DNA of 64,000 nucleotides from Blautia sp. (lineage in GTDB: Bacteria > Bacillota > Clostridia > Lachnospirales > Lachnospiraceae): positions 1 through 64,000 of the forward strand of contig JAETNR010000012.1 of assembly GCA_021772055.1 (NCBI GenBank), in the 5' to 3' direction. Below are positions 1 to 9,700 of this stretch, in pieces (positions within the stretch are counted from its first letter, which is position 1; the number at the start of each line of letters is the position of its first letter). A program made the position numbers and the translations under genes. The notes below the pieces were generated by a model. The model did no database searches. It saw nothing but the letters and a program-made list of their open reading frames with translations, and was not told the origin of the DNA.

Positions 1-21
1 TTGTTCCTTTGCAACTGCCAT
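1..21 (-). CDS. 5' end of a truncated gene (first 7 codons)
   Basis: The minus strand shows AAGGAG, eight bases, then ATG, opening a frame that reads MAVAKEQ and runs off the left edge. The start signal is textbook, so a gene probably begins here, but seven residues do not allow a family call. Confidence 0.55.
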
Positions 22-137
22 AAAAAATACTCCTTTTCGATAAGAATAGTCATATCTGTATTCTTACCAAAAAGGAGCCATTTTTTACCAGAAACACAAA
101 CTATTTTACACTACCAATTGTGACTTCATACTGAACC

Positions 138-201
138 GTGCGCCGCTAGGCGCACATCAGTTATCCGTCCATTCCGGCTGTTCCCGCCGAAATGGACGGA
201 T
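138..201. repeat. two adjacent hairpins downstream of the kinase gene
   Basis: One inverted repeat is GTGCGCC-GCTA-GGCGCAC at 138-155. The second pairs ATCCGTCCATT at 163-173 with AATGGACGGAT at 191-201. They lie just past the stop of the minus-strand kinase gene, so they may terminate or protect its mRNA. Neither is followed by a clear U-run on the minus strand, so a standard intrinsic terminator is not proven. Confidence 0.45.
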
Positions 202-217
202 TTCAGCGTAAATCGTA

Positions 218-1339
218 TTATCCTATCTCATTTGCGTATTTTCTTATAACAGCAGTCATCTGATCCCATTTTCTTTCCATATCAGCCACCAGGGCAAACT
301 GCGTGCGGCAGCGGTCCAGATTATGCTCCTTTCTGTGTATCTTAAAGTACACATCCCCCTGCAGATAATCAGTCAGAAAGCGCATACCGCATTCAAAAGT
401 CATCACCTTTGCTCCCATGGGCATCAGCGCAACTTCTTTGGATGTCAGCCGGCCATTACAGCCCTCCAGAAAGCCTTTTACGTAGCATTCAAACAACTCC
501 ATACTGCAGGAAACTTTACTCAGATCCTTCTCATCCTCCGCTGCGGTACTTGCGCCGAAACGAATGGAATCCCCAAAATCAAACACGGCAAGTCCCGGCA
601 TTACCGTATCCAGGTCGATCACACAGATTCCTTTTCCGGTTTCATTGTCAATCATGATATTGTTCAGTTTTGTATCATTGTGGGTTACACGAAGGGGAAG
701 CTCCTTTTTGTCCAATATCTCCGAAAAATAATTGGCCACATTCTCCCGATCCAGTACAAACTGTATCTCTTCCTGTACTTCTGCAGCTCTTCCTGCGATG
801 TCCTCCTCCACTGCCTTTCTGAAATCCGCAAAACGCTTTCTTGTATCATGGAACTGCGGGATCGTTTCATGGAGCGTTTCCGCAGGAAAATCCGCCAGCA
901 GACACTGGAAATTTCCAAAAGATACTGCACTCTGGTAAAAATCGTTCTTATCTTTTACCACATCATACGAGGTCGCATTTGTTACAAACACATACTCTCT
1001 CCAATACTCACCGTTGTCATCCAGATAGTAATTTTTACCATCTTTTGTGGGAATGATATTTAACGTCTCTCTCGCAGGATCGCCGCCATTTACAGCGATT
1101 TTCTTCTTTAAATGAGCTGTAACATTTGCAATATTTTCCATAACTTCTTCAGGCTTTGGAAAAACTTTTTTATTGATCTTCTGAAGGATTGTATTTATTT
1201 TCTTTCCACTTTCTTCGTAAGTCAGAATATAAGTTTCATTAATGTGTCCATTCCCGTACGGCCTGGCATCTACAAATAATCCGCTTTCCTCAAACTGCCC
1301 TGCAGCTCTTTCTATCTGCACCTTTTTATTCTTTTCCAT
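218..1339 (-). CDS. nahK: N-acetylhexosamine 1-kinase-like phosphotransferase
   Basis: A 373-residue aminoglycoside-phosphotransferase-fold kinase. The catalytic loop reads THNDTKLNN near residue 220 and the metal-binding segment VIDLDTVMPG near 242, as in NahK, which phosphorylates GlcNAc or GalNAc at C1 in the lacto-N-biose/galacto-N-biose pathway. The N-terminal GNGHINETY segment fits the nucleotide-binding loop of this group. The start was set at the second in-frame ATG because AGGAGG lies seven bases before it, while the first ATG (1345) has only one base of spacing. It follows a nucleotidyltransferase gene by about 10 bases in the same direction, which fits sugar activation to a UDP-sugar. 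The exact sugar is inferred; a choline or homoserine kinase relative is the main alternative. Confidence 0.7.
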   Translation of the reverse strand: MEKNKKVQIERAAGQFEESGLFVDARPYGNGHINETYILTYEESGKKINTILQKINKKVFPKPEEVMENIANVTAHLKKKIAVNGGDPARETLNIIPTKDGKNYYLDDNGEYWREYVFVTNATSYDVVKDKNDFYQSAVSFGNFQCLLADFPAETLHETIPQFHDTRKRFADFRKAVEEDIAGRAAEVQEEIQFVLDRENVANYFSEILDKKELPLRVTHNDTKLNNIMIDNETGKGICVIDLDTVMPGLAVFDFGDSIRFGASTAAEDEKDLSKVSCSMELFECYVKGFLEGCNGRLTSKEVALMPMGAKVMTFECGMRFLTDYLQGDVYFKIHRKEHNLDRCRTQFALVADMERKWDQMTAVIRKYANEIG

Positions 1340-1350
1340 GACCATTCCTC

Positions 1351-2265
1351 CTAAAACTTTTCAGGATATAATCCCTGCATTCGCATTCTGCAAAGCGCCG
1401 CCTCGACTACAGGCTTGTCTTCTTTATAAGTAACTCCGTACCACTTATCTTTTGTTTCCAGTACCTTTACTGTTGCTTTATCCTCATTCAGAAGTTCACT
1501 CACCACTGCAGGAAGATAGTATTCACATTTTAATGGATTTTCCGTAATCCCTTTATTTAAAAATGCCCCAAACCGATTTTCAATTTCTTTTAAGATACTT
1601 TCGGAGAATCCCCACATATTCATGGAAACGGCTGTATCCGGTGCAATTTCCATCCAGGTTTCCCCATCATCTTCGGTAAAAGCAATTCCATTCTCTCTCT
1701 TTGCGATTTTCGTCCGCTCTGTAACAGATACCAGTTCCCCCTTCTCATTTACTTCGCACACACCCCGGGCTACGGTTCCGTTTTCTGTCACTGTATTTTT
1801 CAATTGATAGCCGATCATAACATAGCGATATTTATTGTCATCTTCATGGTTCAGCAAATACTGATAGATCATGGAAAAGGCTTCTTTTCCATAATAATCA
1901 TCCGCATTGATCACTGCAAATGGCCCGTCGATCAGTTTTCTTACGCTCATAACCGCATGGGCAGTACCCCATGGTTTGCTTCTCCCTTCCGGTACCTTAA
2001 AGCCCTCCGGCAGATCATTTAAATCCTGATAGGCATAAACCACTTCCATAGATTCGGAAATCCGATTCCCGATGGCTTCTTCAAAGACTTCCCTGTTTTC
2101 TTCTTTTATAATAAAAACTACTTTTTCAAACCCTGCACGCTTCGCATCATACAGCGAATAGTCAATAATAATATGTCCCTCTTGATCTACCGGATCGATC
2201 TGTTTTAATCCGCCGTAACGGCTTCCCATTCCTGCAGCCATGATTACCAATGCTGGTTTACTCAT
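1351..2265 (-). CDS. sugar-1-phosphate nucleotidyltransferase
   Basis: A 304-residue NTP-transferase. The N-terminal signature VIMAAGMGSRYGGLKQ is the nucleotide-binding loop of this fold, and NADDYYG near residue 122 carries the metal-binding aspartates. PWGTAHAV near residue 100 matches the substrate loop of uridylyl- and thymidylyltransferases. It is the first gene of a two-gene operon with the N-acetylhexosamine kinase-like gene, so the likely role is converting the sugar 1-phosphate to a nucleotide sugar. The start at 2265 is preferred because AAGGAG is nine bases upstream; the ATG two codons earlier is too close. Substrate and nucleotide cannot be read from sequence. Confidence 0.75.
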   Translation of the reverse strand: MSKPALVIMAAGMGSRYGGLKQIDPVDQEGHIIIDYSLYDAKRAGFEKVVFIIKEENREVFEEAIGNRISESMEVVYAYQDLNDLPEGFKVPEGRSKPWGTAHAVMSVRKLIDGPFAVINADDYYGKEAFSMIYQYLLNHEDDNKYRYVMIGYQLKNTVTENGTVARGVCEVNEKGELVSVTERTKIAKRENGIAFTEDDGETWMEIAPDTAVSMNMWGFSESILKEIENRFGAFLNKGITENPLKCEYYLPAVVSELLNEDKATVKVLETKDKWYGVTYKEDKPVVEAALCRMRMQGLYPEKF

Positions 2266-2491
2266 ATCCATTCACTCCTTCATGTTTTTTTGTTTCAGTA
2301 TTTTATGCATTTCTGCATTTCCCGTTCTCGATATTAACTATCATAATCCTGGTTCCTCCTTCTGTCATCGTCCTATTAGCCGCATTATTTATACAATCGG
2401 CTCCATTTTCTTTACTTTTTCTTCGTATTTTAATATAATATTGCAAAAGCCAGGCATTCTGCATAATTTGAGGCAGGAGGAGGGAGGGATT

Positions 2492-3397
2492 ATGGAATAT
2501 ACAGGCATTGAAAGACAACCTTCTATTTCCGTTGAAAAAATATACAGCATTCATTATTTTGAATACGATTGTAATTTTTCTTTTATAGGAGAATCTCATG
2601 ATTTTTGGGAATTTATTTGTGTAGATAAAGGAGAAGTAAATATCATCGCCGGGGAGGAGCAGCTTACCTTAAAGAATAATGAGATTTTTTTTCATGAACC
2701 AAACGAATTTCATACTGTACTGACCAATGGAAAATCTGCCCCGAATCTGGTAGTAATCTCCTTCTCCTGTCAGGATACGATTCTCAATTGTTTGAAGCAT
2801 AAGAAACTACAGATCAGTCAATCGGAACGCAATTTGTTAGGCAAGATCATTTCTGAAGCGCGGCATTGCTTCGATTGTCTTCTGAATGACCCTTATTTAA
2901 AAACAATTTTGCTCAAAGAATCTGATTTCATTGGCGCAGAGCAGCTGCTTTTTCTTTATCTGGAGCAATTCCTGATCCATCTGCTCCGAAGGAATGCTTC
3001 CCCAAAATCGCCATCGGATTCCATTAACGATCCGGGAGCCGGGAAAGAGGCAACAAAAATACAGCTTTTTAATTCCATAGTAAAATATCTGAATGAGCAC
3101 TTGTATACCCACGTTACGATTGAAGAAATCTGTAAAGTGCACGCAATCGGACGCTCCCATCTACAAAAAACTTTTAAAAACTATTGCAATCTCGGTGTGA
3201 TTGAGTATTTTTCGTTTTTGAAGATTCAAAAAGCGAAAGAACTGATCCGCATGAAAGATATGAATTTTTCACAGATAGCAGAAATACTGGGATACTCTTC
3301 CGTACAGTACTTTTCCCGGCAGTTTAAAAAAATCAGCGGGATGACACCTACGGAATATGCCAACTCCATAAAGGCGATTTCTGAATGGGAAAAATGA
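2492..3397 (+). CDS. AraC-family transcriptional regulator, cupin type
   Basis: A 301-residue regulator. The N-terminal part (about 20-110) has the HDFWEFICVDKGEVN and HEPNEFHTV segments of a cupin sugar-sensing domain. The C-terminal 100 residues hold two helix-turn-helix units (VTIEEICKVHAIGRSHLQKTF and MNFSQIAEILGYSSVQYFS) ending in the AraC signature FSRQFKKISGMTPTEY. An open frame extends to 2240, but the purine-rich GGAGGAGGGAGGG lies just before the ATG at 2492, which fixes the start. It is divergent from the kinase/nucleotidyltransferase operon and probably controls it; a -10-like TAATATAAT lies just upstream at about 2440. Confidence 0.85.
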   Translation: MEYTGIERQPSISVEKIYSIHYFEYDCNFSFIGESHDFWEFICVDKGEVNIIAGEEQLTLKNNEIFFHEPNEFHTVLTNGKSAPNLVVISFSCQDTILNCLKHKKLQISQSERNLLGKIISEARHCFDCLLNDPYLKTILLKESDFIGAEQLLFLYLEQFLIHLLRRNASPKSPSDSINDPGAGKEATKIQLFNSIVKYLNEHLYTHVTIEEICKVHAIGRSHLQKTFKNYCNLGVIEYFSFLKIQKAKELIRMKDMNFSQIAEILGYSSVQYFSRQFKKISGMTPTEYANSIKAISEWEK

Positions 3398-3432
3398 AAG
3401 TCAATGCCGCCCTCATTCTCCTCGATCCACCC

Positions 3433-3461
3433 TTGACATATGGTCGGCACACCGATATAAT
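3433..3461 (+). promoter_or_regulatory. sigma-A promoter of the XRE / aldo-keto reductase operon
   Basis: Consensus TTGACA (3433-3438) and TATAAT (3456-3461) are separated by 17 bases. The spacer holds the short palindrome TCGG-CACA-CCGA, a possible operator for the small regulator encoded directly downstream. Confidence 0.8.
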
Positions 3462-3495
3462 TTAGACATACCATAAATGGAGGAGGCAGCCTTCC

Positions 3496-3738
3496 ATGAA
3501 TCTGCAGACCTATCTTGAACGGAGAAATATCACCAAATATCAGCTTTCCAAGATCAGCGGCGTGCCGAAAACAACCATCCTGGATATCTGTGCAGGGCGA
3601 AGCAGCCTGGAGCGCTGTTCCGCAAAAACTGTACAGCAGCTTGCGAAAGCCCTGGATTGTTCCATGGAGGACATTATGGCGCTGTCTGAAAAGCCGCAGA
3701 ATAAAAATGCTGCAAACAGCAGGAGGAATCAATCATGA
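3496..3738 (+). CDS. small XRE/Cro-type DNA-binding protein
   Basis: An 80-residue protein that is almost only a helix-turn-helix domain: YLERRNITKYQLSKISGVPKT and TILDICAGRSSLERCSAKTV followed by QLAKALDCSMEDIM. A good ribosome binding site (GGAGGAGG) precedes it. Its stop overlaps the start of the aldo/keto reductase gene as ATGA, so the two are translationally coupled and share the promoter at 3433. It probably autoregulates the pair; the signal is unknown. Confidence 0.8.
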   Translation: MNLQTYLERRNITKYQLSKISGVPKTTILDICAGRSSLERCSAKTVQQLAKALDCSMEDIMALSEKPQNKNAANSRRNQS

Positions 3739-4763
3739 AACAGATTACATTGGGAAACACAGAAATCACTGTCAGTCAGAATGCTTTCGGCGCATTGCCT
3801 ATACAGAGAGTGGGGATGGAGGAAGCGGTCGCTATCTTCCGAAGAGCCTACGAAGGAGGAATTCGCTTCTTTGACACTGCAAGAGCCTACAGCGACAGCG
3901 AAGAAAAGCTGGGCACAGCCTTTGACGGAATGCGCGGCAAAATTTACCTTGCATCCAAGACCATGGCACAGACACCGGAAGAATTCTGGCAGCAGCTGGA
4001 AACCTCCCTCAAAAATCTCCGGACAGATTACCTGGACCTTTACCAGTTCCACTGTGTAAACCAGTGCTACCGCCCCGGCGACGGCACAGGTATGTATGAA
4101 TGTATGCAGAAAGCCAAAGAGCAGGGCAAGATCCGCCACATCGGCGTAACCGCCCACAAGCTTGCCATTGCCATGGAATGTGTGGAATCCGGGCTTTACG
4201 AAACCATGCAGTTCCCATTCAGCTATCTGTCTTCCGAAAAGGAAATTCAGCTTGTAAAGGCCTGCGAAAAAGCAAACATGGGCTTTATCGCCATGAAGGG
4301 TCTGGCAGGCGGCCTGATTCATAATTCCAAAGCTGCTATGGCTTTCATGACCCGGTTTGACAATGTACTTCCTATCTGGGGAATCCAGAAAATGGAAGAG
4401 TTGGAAGAATGGCTTGCATTCATGGACGAAACTCCGTCCTATACAGAGGAAATCTCTGCTTATATTGAGCAGGAGAAAAAAGAACTGGCAGGCGACTTCT
4501 GCCGCGGCTGCGGCTATTGTATGCCATGCCCTGCAGGGATACAGATCAACAATTGCGCCAGAATGTCCCTGATGCTTCGCCGTGCTCCGTCGGATGCATG
4601 GCTCACCAGGGAAATGCAGGCAGAAATGGCCAAAATCGAAGACTGCAAAAACTGCGGTCAATGTATGAGCAAATGTCCCTACGAGTTAAACACCCCCGAA
4701 CTTCTTCGGAAGAATCTGGAAGACTACAGGAGGGTGCTCTCAGGGGAAGCAAAAGTCCGGTAG
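3735..4763 (+). CDS. aldo/keto reductase with C-terminal 4Fe-4S domain
   Basis: A 342-residue protein. Residues 1-250 form an aldo/keto reductase barrel: FFDTARAYSDSEEKLG holds the catalytic Asp/Tyr region, YLASK the lysine, and YLDLYQFH the histidine. The last 90 residues carry two cysteine clusters, CRGCGYCMPCP and CKNCGQCMSKCP, typical of ferredoxin-like 4Fe-4S binding. Such fusions are common in anaerobes and probably use ferredoxin-type electrons. Substrate is unknown. It is coupled to the upstream XRE gene. The IS1182-type element starts about 40 bases after its stop and appears to have split its terminator. Confidence 0.85.
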   Translation: MKQITLGNTEITVSQNAFGALPIQRVGMEEAVAIFRRAYEGGIRFFDTARAYSDSEEKLGTAFDGMRGKIYLASKTMAQTPEEFWQQLETSLKNLRTDYLDLYQFHCVNQCYRPGDGTGMYECMQKAKEQGKIRHIGVTAHKLAIAMECVESGLYETMQFPFSYLSSEKEIQLVKACEKANMGFIAMKGLAGGLIHNSKAAMAFMTRFDNVLPIWGIQKMEELEEWLAFMDETPSYTEEISAYIEQEKKELAGDFCRGCGYCMPCPAGIQINNCARMSLMLRRAPSDAWLTREMQAEMAKIEDCKNCGQCMSKCPYELNTPELLRKNLEDYRRVLSGEAKVR

Positions 4764-4913
4764 TTTTTTTTGCAAACAGTTCCTTTCCCTGATGGCAGCA
4801 AAAGGGGGCGTTGCAAAATAGATGAGTAATCATCTATGGAGCAGCGCTCCATTTTTCTGTTCAAAACAGAAAAGCAGGTTCCGAAGAACCTACCATTCAT
4901 GGTATAATAAGTT

Positions 4914-6521
4914 ATGACGAGTAACTCAAAATACACTAAAAATTATACCGAACTTGGTGCAACTTATCAACTAGTTTTACCATTAAGTTTGGAAGGGTTG
5001 GTTCCTGATGATGATTCTGTCCGACTGCTGAGCCACGAATTGGAGGTTTTAGATTACAGCTTGCTGTATCAGGCTTACTCTGCCAAAGGCAGAAATCCGG
5101 CAGTGGACCCAAAGACCATGTTCAAGATCCTGACCTATGCGTATTCGCAAAATATTTATTCATCAAGAAAGATTGAAACAGCCTGTAAACGTGATATCAA
5201 CTTTATGTGGCTACTCGCCGGGCAGAAAGCTCCTGATCACAGCACGATTGCCCGGTTCCGGACAGGATTTTTGGCAGATGCCTGCGAAGATCTGTTTTAT
5301 CAGATGGTACGCCGTCTGAATCAACTGGGCGAGTTATCAAAAGAAACTGTATTTATAGATGGAACAAAACTGGAAGCCTGCGCCAATAAATATACGTTTG
5401 TATGGAAGAAATCTGTGGGGAAATGGGAAGAAAAGATGTTCCCGAAAATACAGGACGCAGTCACCCTGCTGAACCAGGAGTACATGCAGTCTTTTTGCGT
5501 ATTGGAAGAAACCAGAACTCAGGACCTTCAGAAGATCTGCCGCTTCCTGGAGCAAGTATGCGAAGCGCAGCATACCGTTTTTGTCCATGGGAGAGGAAAA
5601 CGCAAAAGCCGGAACCAGAGGTATCTGGAGATGTTCCGCCGTTTTCTGGAGCGTCAGACTATTTATGACTGGCACACAGCCAGCTTTCAGGGAAGGAATA
5701 ATTATTGTAAAACAGATCCGGATGCCACGTTCATGCATATGAAAGACGATCATATGAGGAATGCCCAGTTGAAGCCGGGTTATAACGTACAGATTGCAGT
5801 AGACAGTGAATATATCGTTGCCACGGATATTTTTCAGGACAGGAATGATGTATGGACACTGGTGCCGTTCCTGAAAGCAATGGAAAAGAATCTCAGTTTC
5901 CGTTATCCTAGTGTGACAGCGGATTCCGGTTATGAGAGTGAAGAAGCCTACACTTATCTGCGGGAGCAGAAACAGAACCCGTATATCAAACCACAGACCT
6001 ATGAGAAATGGAAAAAGCGCAGTTTCAAGCAGGACATCAGCAAACGGGAAAACATGGGATATGATGAAACATCAGATACTTATATATGCCATGCCGGGAA
6101 GAAGCTGCAGCCGCTTTTCATAAAAAAGCAAAAAAGTAAGAGTGGATACGAAGCAGAAGTAACCGTCTATGAATGTGAAGACTGTACAGGCTGCCCGCAT
6201 AAAGAAAAATGTACCCGTGCCAAAGGGAATAAACGTCTGTACATCTCCAAAAGTTTTTTAGAAAAGCGGCAGGAATCCTATGAAAATATCCTGAGCGAAA
6301 AGGGGATCTTATATCGGATGAACCGGTCCATACAAGTGGAAGGAGCATTTGGAGTCTTAAAAAATGATTATGAATTCCAAAGATTTCTGCTGCGCGGGAA
6401 AACCAGGGTAAAACTGGAGATCCTTTTGCTGTGTATGGGCTATAATCTTAATAAGCTGCACTCGAAAATACAAAATGAGCGAATGGGAAGCCACTTATTC
6501 CCAGTAAAAGAAACTGCATAA
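4914..6521 (+). CDS. IS1182-family transposase
   Basis: A 535-residue transposase. The N-terminal region (AVDPKTMFKILTYAYSQNIY, then LLAGQKAPDHSTIARFR) is typical of IS1182. It has the first catalytic Asp region VFIDGTKLEA, the central TADSGYESEEAY segment, a zinc-finger-like cluster CEDCTGCPHKEKC near residue 420, and the late RMNRSIQVEGAFGVLKND segment expected to carry the catalytic glutamate. The frame is full length and unbroken, so it may be active. A TATAAT at 4903-4908 ends only five bases before the ATG and there is no ribosome binding site, so translation may be leaderless. Confidence 0.9.
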   Translation: MTSNSKYTKNYTELGATYQLVLPLSLEGLVPDDDSVRLLSHELEVLDYSLLYQAYSAKGRNPAVDPKTMFKILTYAYSQNIYSSRKIETACKRDINFMWLLAGQKAPDHSTIARFRTGFLADACEDLFYQMVRRLNQLGELSKETVFIDGTKLEACANKYTFVWKKSVGKWEEKMFPKIQDAVTLLNQEYMQSFCVLEETRTQDLQKICRFLEQVCEAQHTVFVHGRGKRKSRNQRYLEMFRRFLERQTIYDWHTASFQGRNNYCKTDPDATFMHMKDDHMRNAQLKPGYNVQIAVDSEYIVATDIFQDRNDVWTLVPFLKAMEKNLSFRYPSVTADSGYESEEAYTYLREQKQNPYIKPQTYEKWKKRSFKQDISKRENMGYDETSDTYICHAGKKLQPLFIKKQKSKSGYEAEVTVYECEDCTGCPHKEKCTRAKGNKRLYISKSFLEKRQESYENILSEKGILYRMNRSIQVEGAFGVLKNDYEFQRFLLRGKTRVKLEILLLCMGYNLNKLHSKIQNERMGSHLFPVKETA

Positions 6522-6556
6522 TATGCTAAAAAATCAGCAGTTTTATTAAAGTACGC

Positions 6557-6605
6557 AAAAAATCCGGAAAGAATCAACAAATCAAAAGATTCTTTCCGGA
6601 TTTTT
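6557..6605 (+). terminator. intrinsic terminator of the transposase gene
   Basis: AATCCGGAAAGAATC and GATTCTTTCCGGATT form a long perfect stem ending in TTTTT, 36 bases past the transposase stop and inside the element. Confidence 0.9.
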
Positions 6606-6744
6606 GTACATACAGAGCGAGGGCATCGCTCAATCATCTAATTTGATGATTTTGCGACGGCCTCTTATTGCTGATTTTCGGGAACCGGACCGGTTTACTT
6701 TGAAAATAATCAATGGCATCCGTTCAGAAAGCCATACGGCCTGG

Positions 6745-9700
6745 TTATTCCTGTTTTTTCTTTAAAATCGGTGCTTTCAAAAGGCCTGTCGGTTTCAGTT
6801 GATATTCATAGGACCATTCCTCCAAAACCGTGCGCCATGAATTAGGGCCATACCAGGTTTCTGTCAGATTGCAGTTATGAACGGTTCCAAATGTGTTAAT
6901 ACGGCTGCCAAATACCGTGATCTCAAGGACATGCTCTCCTTCCGGCACCATGCCCAGGCTGCAGGCATACGGAGAAAATACGATCCGTCCGACGGGCTTT
7001 TTATCAAGCATTACACAGATACACGGCGAACGGAACATGGTTGCCTCCACCGTATATTCCCCGCCCTCTGAAAAAAACGGAATTTCATATATGACATTTC
7101 CGCCGTAGAACGGATATCCGTAACGGGTAATATCCCCGAATGCCAGGAATTTTTCAGGCGCCTTGAGAATCTGCCTGGTTCCCCGTATCTCCACGGTAAA
7201 ATCTCCCAAAAGGAACATATTTTCCACATTCGTCCTGCTGTTATACGGAATTTCCGCCATTAAAACGTGTGATCCCTCTGACAGGGCAGGAAGCGGAACT
7301 GTCAAAATGCAATGATCTGTATACCAGCCATCCACCTTCTTTTCCACTTCGCGCCCATCCAGAAAGAGCCTCGTCCCGGCTGCGTTTTCCAAAGCCAGGC
7401 GGCACCCTTCCAGCCTGCAGGCACATTCCACCGTATATTTCAGGGAAAGCAGATGATTCACAGGCTCGGACGCTCTTCTTGTCCATGGCTGGGCAAAGGC
7501 AGCCATACGCATGGGATAACCCAGCTTTTTCCGGAAAAGATTATCGATCCGCAGGATCTCCTCTTCGCCCTGCCACTCTCCGTCATCGAAACGGTACTCC
7601 GCCATATCCAGGAGTCTTACATTCGGCTCGGAAAAGCTTACTCTGTTTTCTCCGGGCAGACGTATGACCTTCGCACGGTCTTCTTCTGTGCCATATTGCA
7701 GGCCGGCAGGCACCTTTCCTTCACTTATGCCATCTTCCGCCGCATCCCCGCAGTCCTCCAGATAAAGAAGGAGGGAGTCCTGGTCGTACATAGTCTTATA
7801 GAAAACCGTATTTCCATCCTTCCGGATACAATCCAGCTTATGAATCTCTCCGGTCAGTGTATCATAAACCGTAACACGCCATCTGCCCCTGATCGTAATG
7901 GTCAAATCCTCCTTTACCGGAAGATCCGCATTTTTCTTGCGGGCAAGTGCGCCAATATGGTCAAAGAGCGCGCCTTCCGGGTTTTCTGTACGGTTTACAT
8001 GTGACAAAAACAGCCAGCGCCCCGCTTCCTCCCGGCGCATCTGGTAAATGATATTCGTGCTGGCCGTTCCGTCCGCTTCTGTAATCCCGACCTCGCGAAA
8101 TTCCTCCAGGGCATCAAGGATCTGCTGGCAGCCAAAAGGCACTACCTCCGCTTTTTCCGCCAGTTTTTTGCCCCGCTCTGAAGGACGGGCATTTTCCAAA
8201 AAGGGAAGCTCCCCTGCAAAGATCACGCGTCCGCCTCTCTGTACAAATGCCTCCAGAATATCCAGCGTGGTGCTCCTGAGAGTCCGGCAGTTTGGAACCA
8301 AAATAACGTCATATTCCATTTCTCCAACCTTCAGCTTCAAAGGATCCTCTTCCGTCAGGCCGCCTTCCTGCATGGTCAGAGACGGCAACAGAGATTCACA
8401 GAGAAAATCAAAATCCATAGTATGATAAAGCAGCCACTCTGTCAGGCAACGGAAGTTTGTATCCATTTGCTCTCGAATCCCGGCGGTCTGTTCTTTCGGC
8501 CCCCAATACAGCCAGTAGGATTCCACCGGATGAATCACGCCCAGGCGGACATACGCTTTTCCTCTTGTCATCGCCGTATTTACTCTTGCAAAATGGTCTT
8601 CCAGAAAAGAATATTCCCGATACCAAGGGGACTGGCAGCCGATCGCTGCCGGATAATCCCTCTTTGCCTCTCCTTCCATGGAAGTCCAGGTCAAATGCGG
8701 CACGCGCACCGTTACCCCCAGCGCTGCCTGCCAGTCCCCCTGCAGCTTATGTCCGCGGAAATCAAAATCCCAGTTTGTCACGCCGTACAGCTCGCTAACC
8801 ATTGCTTCCCTTCCGAACTGATGGACTGCGCTTTCACACTGCTTTGCCGTATTCAGTTCCCTGCGGTCGCAGAGCATATCGATTCCCGGAATATCAAAGG
8901 AGCGGTAGGAACGCATCGCTTCCCCAAGCGCTGCCGTCTGGGACTTCAGTGTCGGCTCTTCCATCATATGTCCTGTCAGGGCAATGCCGTGCGCCCTGCA
9001 CCATGCACCGATCTGATCGGCAAATGCGTCCGCAAAGCGTTCTGCAATGTGGTCATGGTATGCATAGCGGATAAAAGATACCTGCCCGTCCAAAAGCTCC
9101 CAGAACAGCTCCGGAAGATGCTCCAGAAGATGCTCGCCATATGCTTTAAAGAAGGTTTCTTCCAGATCATCCGTATATGGGATGAGCACATCCTTTTTCT
9201 GCTCTGCAAAATCCAGGCACTGTTTATGACAAAACTGAGGCTCATCCGTAAAAATCGCCGGAACGCTGCTGCCGAACTGATCTCCGAGAAGTTCGGCGTA
9301 TTTTTCATGGGTCACATCAATAAATCTTCTGACTGCAGAAGGATCCAGCGTATTCAGGTAAGCCTGGTCATTAAACCATGGATTGTTTCCGGAAACCTCC
9401 AAATAAGCAAACCATTCGCTCCAGCCCTCTTTCACGGTTTCCCCCTCTTCCATCACTGCGTAATCCTTCAGGAAACCCTTGTCCAGACACACCCGGTATC
9501 TTGCAAGAAACGTGCGCTCGTTGCTGCGCACAGCCTGTCCGCTTACTTCTTTTTTGCTTTCCACGATTTTATTGTCATGGCATTCCGGCGTAAAGAGAAG
9601 GAAGCGAATACGGCAGCGATGATCCTTCGTGACCAGCCCGCCGCCTGCGCCGGACGGCCAGCGGTCTTCATCATAAAGCCAGGTCAGCATCTTTTCTTCA

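Larger units (their letters stand above)
4804..6664 (+). mobile_element. IS1182-family insertion sequence, apparently intact
   Basis: A 1.86-kb element bounded by imperfect terminal inverted repeats: GGGGGCGTTGCAAAAT at 4804-4819 and, reversed, GAGGCCGTCGCAAAAT at 6649-6664. Both ends carry tandem hairpins. On the left they are 4820-4835, 4836-4852, 4853-4873 and 4876-4891; on the right 6615-6631 and 6632-6651. It sits between convergent genes. The flanks CAGCAA (left) and TTGCTG (right) would form a hairpin followed by ATTTTC if the element were removed, so it probably inserted into a terminator loop. No clear target duplication was seen. Exact ends are uncertain by a few bases. Confidence 0.8.
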
